From Bacteriovorax sp. (GTDB taxonomy: Bacteria; Bdellovibrionota; Bacteriovoracia; Bacteriovoracales; Bacteriovoracaceae), in NCBI GenBank assembly GCA_028710485.1, contig JAQTTZ010000006.1, positions 1 through 64,000 on the forward strand: 64,000 nucleotides of DNA, read 5' to 3'. The notes beneath the pieces are model-generated. The model did no database searches and was not told where the DNA came from. It saw only the letters and a program-made list of their open reading frames with translations. The position numbers and the translations under genes are program-made. Position 1 is the stretch's first letter. Each line of letters opens with the position of its first letter. This document shows, piece after piece, positions 18,086 through 24,834 of this stretch.

Positions 18086-19284
18086 GTAAAAAAATTACTA
18101 AAAAAGCTACAACAAAAACTACGGCAAAAAAAAGTACGCATGATTTTGCAACCAGAGTTATTCACGTTGGCGGTGAACCAGATAAAGAAACAGGTGCGAT
18201 CATGCCTCCTATTTATCAAACTTCAACATATGTACAAGAGTCCCCTGGAGTTCATAAAGGTTATGAATACACACGATCGCATAATCCAACCAGAACTCGC
18301 TTACAAGAATGTCTGGCTTCTCTTGAACAAGCAAAGCATTGCCTCGTGACAGCGTCAGGACTTTCAGCTGAAATGTTAATAATGCATCTTCTACCTGCAG
18401 GATCTAATATTATTTGCGGAGATGATGTTTACGGAGGAACTTATCGTTTATTCACGACAGTTTTCCACAAAATGCACAATTTCAAATTTATCGATACTAC
18501 CGATGCTAAAGTAGTAGAAAAGACAGTGAAGGAATTTAAGCCTGCACTTATTTGGCTTGAGACTCCAACTAATCCACTTTTAAAAATCACGGACATTGTT
18601 GCTGTCACTGCAATTGCTAAAAAAGCAAAAGCACTTACAGTCGTTGACAATACTTTCATGAGTCCTTATTTTCAAAACCCAATTGTTTTAGGCGCAGATA
18701 TCGCTCTTCACTCAATGACTAAATATTTAAATGGTCACAGTGATGTAGTTGGTGGATGTATCATGATGAACGATGATTTAATGCATAAGCAATTATTTAC
18801 TCTTCAAAATTCAATTGGCCCTTGCCACTCTCCTTTTGATTCTTGGTTGGTTCTTCGCGGCTTAAAAACTTTAGCAATCAGAATGGAAGCTCATCAAAAG
18901 AATGCAATGGTCGTAGCTCAATACCTGGAAAAACATCCTAAAGTTGAACGTGTTGTTTATCCTGGTTTAAAATCACATCCACAACATGCTATCGCTAAAA
19001 AACAAATGTTAGGCTACGGTGGAATGATCACTTTCTTTTTAAAAGGTGATATTAAAAAATCAAATAAATTCCTTTCAACAGTAAAACTTTTTGCTCTTGC
19101 TGAAAGCCTTGGTGGTGTTGAAAGTTTAATTGAGCATCCGGCAATTATGACTCATGCTTCGATTCCTAAACCAATAAGAGAAAAATTAGGGATTACTGAT
19201 AATCTTATTCGTTTGTCAGTGGGAATTGAAAACGTAGATGATTTACTTGATGATTTGGAAATGGGATTTAGTGCTATTAAATAG
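18082..19284 (+). CDS. Cystathionine gamma-lyase/gamma-synthase family PLP enzyme
   Basis: A 400-residue fold type I PLP enzyme of the Cys/Met metabolism family. The Schiff-base lysine is Lys214 in HSMTKYLNGHSDVVGG; other hallmarks are YEYTRSHNPTR and WLETPTNPLLKI. Coupling (ATGA overlap) to cystathionine beta-synthase favours gamma-lyase activity, cleaving cystathionine to cysteine, over gamma-synthase. The first 20 residues are an unusual K/T-rich, charged tail (MSKKITKKATTKTTAKKS) not part of the fold. A hairpin terminator follows, closing the thiol operon. Confidence 0.93.
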   Translation: MSKKITKKATTKTTAKKSTHDFATRVIHVGGEPDKETGAIMPPIYQTSTYVQESPGVHKGYEYTRSHNPTRTRLQECLASLEQAKHCLVTASGLSAEMLIMHLLPAGSNIICGDDVYGGTYRLFTTVFHKMHNFKFIDTTDAKVVEKTVKEFKPALIWLETPTNPLLKITDIVAVTAIAKKAKALTVVDNTFMSPYFQNPIVLGADIALHSMTKYLNGHSDVVGGCIMMNDDLMHKQLFTLQNSIGPCHSPFDSWLVLRGLKTLAIRMEAHQKNAMVVAQYLEKHPKVERVVYPGLKSHPQHAIAKKQMLGYGGMITFFLKGDIKKSNKFLSTVKLFALAESLGGVESLIEHPAIMTHASIPKPIREKLGITDNLIRLSVGIENVDDLLDDLEMGFSAIK

Positions 19285-19292
19285 TTTTTTTA

Positions 19293-19322
19293 AAGAACCC
19301 CAATCTAATAATTGGGGTTCTT
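19293..19322 (+). terminator. Rho-independent terminator after the transsulfuration genes
   Basis: A perfect 11-bp stem (AAGAACCCCAA / TTGGGGTTCTT) with an 8-base loop lies nine bases after the cystathionine lyase stop. The downstream T-tract is imperfect (CATTT). It lies between convergent genes and may also stop transcription from the minus-strand gene. Confidence 0.8.
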
Positions 19323-19339
19323 CATTTACCTTAAGTATC

Positions 19340-20428
19340 TCAAGACAACTGGTACAAAACGTTCTCTTCTATTTCTAGCACGGCCATTAAAGCATCAAAA
19401 ACCAGAAAATTGCCTGATTTATTACGAGAGACTTCAAAGAAAAACTCATTGATCAAATCTTTAGTGACTTTTGCTTCATTATCCATAAAAAATTTTTTAG
19501 TAGAAATTTTCGACAAGAGTTCCCAATTTTTCATAGCTCCCTGAGAAATTACACAAAGCCTATCGCGAGGCTTTAGTTTTAATTTCATCGGTTGATCAAA
19601 ACTAATGAGTTCTCCTTGATAAAAAAGATACCCCATTCCCTTTAGCGTGAAAGAAGCCTGAAGAGTTTTTAAATTGAGAATCATCATGCAGTAAGTGAGC
19701 TCAGCATTATTTTCATTCGCATGGTGAATGATTACTTTTTTAAATTGCTCTAACTTCGTTTGCAAATTAGTCGTGCTTGATTTTTCTTTGAGCATCTCGA
19801 TTTCAGATAAAATCATAGAAGATAATAAATAAGAATCACTACCTGCCTGTATAAAAAGAATTTCTTGGTCATTTTGAATAACTTCAAAAAACTCTCCGCC
19901 ACTTTTTTCTCCGGCCATAAATTTACTCGAAAGAGTCGCCCCTTTTAATTGGTCGACACGAACTTTTACAAAACGATTGTGGAGGTCTTTGATTTTGACG
20001 AGTTCACTCTTTGTGAATTCATACACACGATCCAGGTCAGTCGCTAATTTGTCGAGTTTCATAGATTGTTTAGAAAAGTTCATATTAAGATAATTATTTA
20101 AGATTGGAGTATTGTATTCAATCTCTTGAGACAGATCAATGAATCCAAAAATTTTATCAAAGTTAGATTTTAATTCTGAAACTAATTTAAAATCTTTTCT
20201 CGAATTAAGTGCAACGATAATTTTCTGCTCTCTGGAAGCAATTAGATTTTTAAGATCCAAGAGATGTTCAGGATCAGCAATTAAAATAAGTGGGGAGCCA
20301 CTGCTTATTGCCAAGCTTTTCCAATCGATAAATTTTACTTCATAGCTTACTTCTTTAATTAATTTCTTTAAATAGCCATCCAGCGGAGGGCTGGCGTTTT
20401 CAACTCGAACACATTCAATTTCATTCAT
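19340..20428 (-). CDS. Degenerate SpoIIE/PP2C-type phosphatase-like protein
   Basis: A 362-residue cytoplasmic protein. Residues 1-110 look like a small alpha/beta (receiver-like) domain; 120-150 is a helical linker. From about 163 the order matches RsbU/SpoIIE phosphatases: SSKFMAGEKSGGEFFEVIQ, where active enzymes have GGDFyD; both metal-binding aspartates are changed to glutamate. The next hallmark (DVsGHG) is replaced by QAGSDSY. The protein therefore may be an inactive or altered regulator in a partner-switching system. AAGGAG stands upstream of the ATG. It is transcribed away from the intact HD-GYP gene. Confidence 0.75.
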   Translation of the reverse strand: MNEIECVRVENASPPLDGYLKKLIKEVSYEVKFIDWKSLAISSGSPLILIADPEHLLDLKNLIASREQKIIVALNSRKDFKLVSELKSNFDKIFGFIDLSQEIEYNTPILNNYLNMNFSKQSMKLDKLATDLDRVYEFTKSELVKIKDLHNRFVKVRVDQLKGATLSSKFMAGEKSGGEFFEVIQNDQEILFIQAGSDSYLLSSMILSEIEMLKEKSSTTNLQTKLEQFKKVIIHHANENNAELTYCMMILNLKTLQASFTLKGMGYLFYQGELISFDQPMKLKLKPRDRLCVISQGAMKNWELLSKISTKKFFMDNEAKVTKDLINEFFFEVSRNKSGNFLVFDALMAVLEIEENVLYQLS

Positions 20429-20573
20429 TAAATCTCCTTATTAACTCCTAACATTCTAAAAGGAGGATAGAAAAAGAGACAATTAAAAAATTTCTTGCCG
20501 ACTTTTTGAGGCAGTAATACTAATGCCCGACTATTTTTATCTGCTTGATATCTTGAAATATCCGTATTCTTAC

Positions 20574-20601
20574 TAAAGTCGTATGAGAAACTGTCCGATA
20601 C
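20574..20601 (+). promoter_or_regulatory. Sigma-28 (FliA)-like promoter of the HD-GYP gene
   Basis: TAAAGTCG, then 12 bases, then TCCGATAC, compared with the FliA consensus TAAAGTTT-N11-GCCGATAA: six of eight matches in each box, with the spacer one base longer. The predicted transcript starts near 20608, about 40 bases before the start codon, a normal distance. This suggests coupling of the c-di-GMP phosphodiesterase to the flagellar regulon. Confidence 0.5.
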
Positions 20602-20647
20602 TAAAGCAAAGAGGTTGTGACTAAACCCTTAGTGGAAGTAAAAGGTA

Positions 20648-21379
20648 ATGACTAAAAAGAACAATGTATTTCAACTGTCAGTAGTAAAAGAAAACCGTGA
20701 GCGGCTAAAGAAAGCTGCGGCTCTTGAGCTATCACCTATTGAACTTGTCAAAAAAGAATATTTTGAATTAGTCATCAAGACCCTTTTAAGCGCTCTAAAA
20801 TGTAAAGATGACTATACTTGGGGACATTCTCTTCGCGTGGCCTATTTCTGTGTGTCTGTAGGCCAAGAGATGGGATTTTCGGAAGCTGAGATTTATGAAC
20901 TAGAAGTTTCTGCACTCTTTCACGATATCGGTAAAATTGGTGTCCCAGATTCTGTTCTTTTAAAACCTTCACGTTTAACAGATGAAGAATTTTCAGAGAT
21001 GAAACTTCACCCTTCTAAATCCTACGAGATACTACAGGATTTTCCAATCTTTCAAGATATGGCAATCAATGCCAAATATCATCACGAACGTTACGATGGT
21101 CGTGGATATCCGGAAGGACTGAAAGGCGAAGATATTCCATTGTATTCAAGAATCATTTTAATTTCTGATACTTTTGATGCCATGACATCAACTCGTCCGT
21201 ATAGAAAAGGACTTCCCTTCGAAGTGGCATTCGCGGAACTCAGAGAATTTGCGGGAACTCAGTTCGATCCATACATTGTTGAAAAATTTATTTCCTGCAT
21301 GACTAAAGAGCAAAGTAAAAACGAAGACACATTCAATCTTCAAGTTATCGAAGGAAATTTCAAGAAAGACGCTGCTTAA
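20648..21379 (+). CDS. HD-GYP domain cyclic-di-GMP phosphodiesterase
   Basis: A 243-residue soluble protein with a complete HD-GYP domain and no sensor domain. Metal and catalytic residues are all present: His60 (WGHSLRVA), His92-Asp93 (FHDIGKIGVP), His121, His145-His146 with ERYDGRGYPEG (GYP at 153-155) and Asp174 in SDTFDAMTS. The family hydrolyses c-di-GMP to pGpG/GMP. The first 40 residues are charged and may bind a partner. It stands alone behind a sigma-28-like promoter, suggesting a link with motility control. Confidence 0.93.
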   Translation: MTKKNNVFQLSVVKENRERLKKAAALELSPIELVKKEYFELVIKTLLSALKCKDDYTWGHSLRVAYFCVSVGQEMGFSEAEIYELEVSALFHDIGKIGVPDSVLLKPSRLTDEEFSEMKLHPSKSYEILQDFPIFQDMAINAKYHHERYDGRGYPEGLKGEDIPLYSRIILISDTFDAMTSTRPYRKGLPFEVAFAELREFAGTQFDPYIVEKFISCMTKEQSKNEDTFNLQVIEGNFKKDAA

Positions 21380-21382
21380 TTT

Positions 21383-22309
21383 TTATTGGCAAAAAGGCGT
21401 AGGTTTGCTGGTAGATATATTATATTTTTGAACAACACCACAATCATCATCCGAGTTATAAACATTTAAAACTGAACATTCCGCGGGCTTTCCGTGAGAC
21501 TTATTCCACTTCATATTTTTATTACATTGCACATAAGACGATTTATCGATACAGGCCCAATGTTTTTCTTTGCAGTTGTAAACCAATCCTCTTCCTAATT
21601 GATCATAAAATGGAGGTTCTGTGTAAATATCATCTGCAACAATTTTGTCTTCAAGCTTGGTCTCTTTTTTGGCTGAACTCTCATCTGTCATTTTATCTTT
21701 TTCATCTACGCTATCAATCAAGCTATCAATACTCTTATCAACTTGTTCACTAGATTTGGCTTCACCCATTTTAGAAGCTGGCTCACTTGCAATTTTTACA
21801 ATTGGAGTCTCATCAATGGCCTTCTCTTCAGCCTTAGGAGGCGGGACTTCTTCAACTTTTTTCTCAGCAATATTGACATTTTCTACAGGAGGTAGGGCCT
21901 CAACTGGTTTTGTTTCGGATGTTTTATCTGTTGCTTTATCTACTGGTGCAACGGCACTAGGGTTTTCAGGGCTTGTTGTTTTGCCAACAGCGGCGGCCAC
22001 TACGGGCTTAACTCTGTGCTTGCGTGGCTTTGTCGGTATATTCTCGATTTGAGTTTGTGGATCTTCTTTTAGGAGAAAATGATCAACAGCTAAATAACCT
22101 AACCCAATGACCACGACGACTCGAATGATCATACTGATCTGTTTCTTTTTTTTATCATTTTCGACAGGATTTTCGTGACTATCTTCAAACTGTTCTTCAG
22201 ATTGTTCTTCAGAATGTTCGTCGTGAGTATTATCGTTCTCAATACCTAACTTCTTTCGAAGAGGTGCTGGTAGACTTTGTTTTAGGCTAGCGAGAAGTTT
22301 TTCAAACAT
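21383..22309 (-). CDS. Membrane-anchored Pro/Glu/Lys-rich protein with Cys-rich C-terminus
   Basis: A 308-residue protein. Residues 1-56 are acidic and cytoplasmic (repeated SEEQ/EQFED); one membrane helix follows at about 59-79 after KKKK. Residues 85-230 form a long low-complexity region rich in P, A, E, K and V (TonB-like spacer). The last 65 residues form a compact domain with six cysteines (YNCKEKHWAC, VQC, AEC, DDDC, PFC), presumably disulfide-bonded in the periplasm. The topology resembles a periplasm-spanning anchor. The family is not recognised. It converges with the HD-GYP gene three bases away. Confidence 0.8.
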   Translation of the reverse strand: MFEKLLASLKQSLPAPLRKKLGIENDNTHDEHSEEQSEEQFEDSHENPVENDKKKKQISMIIRVVVVIGLGYLAVDHFLLKEDPQTQIENIPTKPRKHRVKPVVAAAVGKTTSPENPSAVAPVDKATDKTSETKPVEALPPVENVNIAEKKVEEVPPPKAEEKAIDETPIVKIASEPASKMGEAKSSEQVDKSIDSLIDSVDEKDKMTDESSAKKETKLEDKIVADDIYTEPPFYDQLGRGLVYNCKEKHWACIDKSSYVQCNKNMKWNKSHGKPAECSVLNVYNSDDDCGVVQKYNISTSKPTPFCQ

Positions 22310-22333
22310 ATAGATTTATTATAAAGGATTTTT

Positions 22334-22969
22334 GTGAAAGTCATAGATGATGGAGTTATCAAGTACGATCGGTCAAATTTTACCCAGTGTAACCCGATAG
22401 ATTTAGTAGAATATTTAGCCTTGGAATACTGGAGAAAAAAACTTTTTAAACTCAACTTGATTGGAGAATATCCTGAAGCTGGAGTGGGATTCGGAAACTT
22501 ATCCGAGCTTCGTGACTACTCACAATTCCACCAAAACTCTCATCCTCAATTTATCATCACCGGCACCCAAACTGGAAAATATCCAGAGCTCGACGGAAAT
22601 TTCTACACACGAGTTTTAGATTACGATATTGAAAACCTAAAAATTAACATGATGGGCCCGATCGAAGCTTCAAGCGAAGCCCTCACTCACGCCGCCATCT
22701 ACTCTTTCAATAGAAAAATAAAAGTGGTCTTTCATATTCACTCACAAAAGATCTGGAAAGGAATGATTGACGATCATTCAGACTTTACAGCTATTGATAT
22801 CCCTTATGGAACTGTTGAAATGGCACGAGCAACCGAAAGATGTATTGGAAATAAAGATTTCGGAATTTTTTGTATGCATGGACATGAAGATGGAGTGGTT
22901 GCGTATGGAAGGACTTTGGAAGAGACAGGGGAAATTATTTTGAAGATTTACCAACAATATATTGGATAA
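22334..22969 (+). CDS. Class II aldolase/adducin-like protein
   Basis: A 211-residue protein resembling the class II aldolase/adducin fold. Seen are the substrate-phosphate loop GFGNLSEL, a FIITGT block, and the probable zinc ligands HIHS and HGHEDG in the expected order. The start is GTG at 22334, six bases after an AAAGGA ribosome site. Substrate is unknown: relatives include fuculose-phosphate aldolase and methylthioribulose-1-phosphate dehydratase. It is a single gene between two minus-strand genes, and the long WRKKLFKLNLIGEYPEAGVG N-terminal region is not typical of fuculose aldolase. Confidence 0.8.
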   Translation: MKVIDDGVIKYDRSNFTQCNPIDLVEYLALEYWRKKLFKLNLIGEYPEAGVGFGNLSELRDYSQFHQNSHPQFIITGTQTGKYPELDGNFYTRVLDYDIENLKINMMGPIEASSEALTHAAIYSFNRKIKVVFHIHSQKIWKGMIDDHSDFTAIDIPYGTVEMARATERCIGNKDFGIFCMHGHEDGVVAYGRTLEETGEIILKIYQQYIG

Positions 22970-22978
22970 TATTACTAC

Positions 22979-24022
22979 TCAAGCGAAATTAATTTTCAGA
23001 AAGCTCTGTAAATGATTTCTGTCGGGTGAAAGCCTAATCCACTCTGAATTAAGAGGATTTTTTTTAACCTTTTTAACCGACTCTATTCTCCATTCTACCC
23101 AATCAGCTTCTGGATATTTTGAAGCGAGCGACTGAATAACTAATCCCATGGTTTTTCGATAATTCACTTCAACCAAAGCATAGGTTTTTAACTCCCCATT
23201 TTCACGATAAATAAATGAATCAATTTGAATATTTGAGACAGCTCCCAAGTTCAAATAAGTTTGAGCGATTTGCTGAGTCGTTTTTTCTAATTCATCTAAT
23301 GAGTAAGAATATTTTTTAAAAATATATTTTTTAAATTTATCCACATCACTTGATCCGGCCCCACCTTTAAAACTTCCGGATTCTGAATTGAAGTTTTCCA
23401 CCATAAACTGTCTCTTTATAATACCATCGACAACTTCAAAGGTTGTTCCAATATCAAAAACGCGCTCGTAAATAGGTTCCAGTAAAACCTTTCCCTCTAG
23501 AATTTTTGAAAGTAATGATTCATCTAGCGCATCAGTCCTAAATTGCTTATGACCTATACCACTAAAACTATCGGGACGTTTAATGATCCATTTTTCTATT
23601 TTAGGAAATTTTTTCAAATGATTTTTGAGTTCATCCCAGGTTTCAACAACCGCTCCTTGTTTAAATCCCCAATGATTGAGAATGGCAATTTGCGCTGAAG
23701 TCAGTTTAGAATTAAGAGTTCGCTCCAATTCAATATTTAGATGTTGCCCCCACCAATACTCGAATGTTAATGCCTCTGGATTGAATTCTGGAATAACAAA
23801 TTCCATATTCTTTAATCTTGCGAGATAAGATTGGTCATAAACTTGACAATTTTTTAGAATAGCTTTTTCCTGATTTACCAGAAAAAAAACATATTCAAAT
23901 TCTCTAATAATTTTTTGATTGGTCGGACTGCCTTCTTTGTATTGAGGATCAAAAAGAAAGGCTTCATAATCGAGATCAACTTTGTAAATTTTTTTAATGG
24001 GACAAGTTTTCAAAACTACCAC
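22979..24022 (-). CDS. ATP-grasp-like protein
   Basis: A 347-residue cytoplasmic protein. Residues 120-330 have the order of an ATP-grasp ligase: WIIKRPDSFSGIGHKQF (lysine plus glycine-rich loop), KVLLEPIYERVFDIGTTFEV (adenine hinge), a small-residue stretch SFKGGAGSS, and a C-terminal QIDSFIYRENGELKTYALVEVNYRKTMG, where Asp/Glu/Asn would bind magnesium. The substrate is not evident. Its start overlaps the end of the DUF455 gene by seven bases. The assignment rests on motif order, not on close similarity to a named enzyme. Confidence 0.75.
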   Translation of the reverse strand: MVVLKTCPIKKIYKVDLDYEAFLFDPQYKEGSPTNQKIIREFEYVFFLVNQEKAILKNCQVYDQSYLARLKNMEFVIPEFNPEALTFEYWWGQHLNIELERTLNSKLTSAQIAILNHWGFKQGAVVETWDELKNHLKKFPKIEKWIIKRPDSFSGIGHKQFRTDALDESLLSKILEGKVLLEPIYERVFDIGTTFEVVDGIIKRQFMVENFNSESGSFKGGAGSSDVDKFKKYIFKKYSYSLDELEKTTQQIAQTYLNLGAVSNIQIDSFIYRENGELKTYALVEVNYRKTMGLVIQSLASKYPEADWVEWRIESVKKVKKNPLNSEWIRLSPDRNHLQSFLKINFA

Positions 24023-24831
24023 GACTTGCGATTGGTCACTTTGAAATCGTCGCGAAATGCATCCAATTGGTCCAAAAAGGCATGATCAATTCCGGCGCGT
24101 TCTCTGGAGCTACGATCAAAATGAATTCCTTTTGAACGAGCAGGAGTCATAACACCTGGAAGGTTATTTCTAAAATAGTTCCATAGGTCTTTATCGCCTC
24201 TCCACTGATTGAGCCAGTGGGCCCCCAATGCCACGTGAGAAATTTCATCTTCAAAAACTATTCGCATAATCTTGGCAGTTTCGAAATCCTCAACGGCCAA
24301 GAATGATTTTTCGTAATATAGAGCAAAATCAAGATTGGCCGATTCGAAGGTCATGGCCATGGCCGAATAAAACTGTGAAGGAGTAATGCATTTTTCCATT
24401 GAACGCCAGAAAAAATCATTCAGAGGAAATTCTCCCAATTCAATCCCAAATTCTTTCATCCGCGATAAATAGAGTTTTAAGTGTTTTTGCTCGTCTTGAA
24501 TTGTTTTCACCAATCCTTTTTTAAAAAGAATCGAATCTGGTCTTGTATCTGGATAAACAAGAAGTGCTGCGGCCATCATTTCAATTGCAAGTAATTCATG
24601 ATTGGCAAAAAAATGTAAGGCCAATCCTCTTTTTTCTTCAAGGTGAAAGCTGGTATTTTTGGGAAATTTAACTTGTTGATTATCAAACTTTAACTGGTTT
24701 GAGCGCCCAGGATTTTCAGGCAATTCATATAGGTCTACACATTCGGTGTAATCAATATTTTTAAGTGGGATCAATTTGTCTTCTAAACTCGCACCCTCTA
24801 AGAGGATGCGAGCATATTCACGATAGTGCAT
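24016..24831 (-). CDS. DUF455 family ferritin-like protein
   Basis: A 271-residue all-helical protein of the DUF455 (ferritin-like/MiaE-related) group. Candidate diiron ligands appear at the expected repeat: NHELLAIEMMAAALLVYP, IQDEQKHLKLYLSRM, MTFESANLDFAL and FEDEISHVALGAHWLNQWRG. The C-terminus contains PARSKGIHFDRSSRERAG, a conserved basic patch. Such proteins are presumed non-heme iron oxygenases but have no settled function. It starts three bases after the helicase stop and overlaps the ATP-grasp gene, so all three are one transcriptional unit. Confidence 0.85.
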   Translation of the reverse strand: MHYREYARILLEGASLEDKLIPLKNIDYTECVDLYELPENPGRSNQLKFDNQQVKFPKNTSFHLEEKRGLALHFFANHELLAIEMMAAALLVYPDTRPDSILFKKGLVKTIQDEQKHLKLYLSRMKEFGIELGEFPLNDFFWRSMEKCITPSQFYSAMAMTFESANLDFALYYEKSFLAVEDFETAKIMRIVFEDEISHVALGAHWLNQWRGDKDLWNYFRNNLPGVMTPARSKGIHFDRSSRERAGIDHAFLDQLDAFRDDFKVTNRKSW

Positions 24832-24834
24832 AAA

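Noticed and set aside
21645-22052. Long plus-strand open frame (135 residues) over the Pro/Glu-rich membrane protein
   Set aside because: It is antisense to a low-complexity minus-strand gene with good signals; its Ser/Leu/Ala-rich product reflects the reverse of the repeats and it has no ribosome site.
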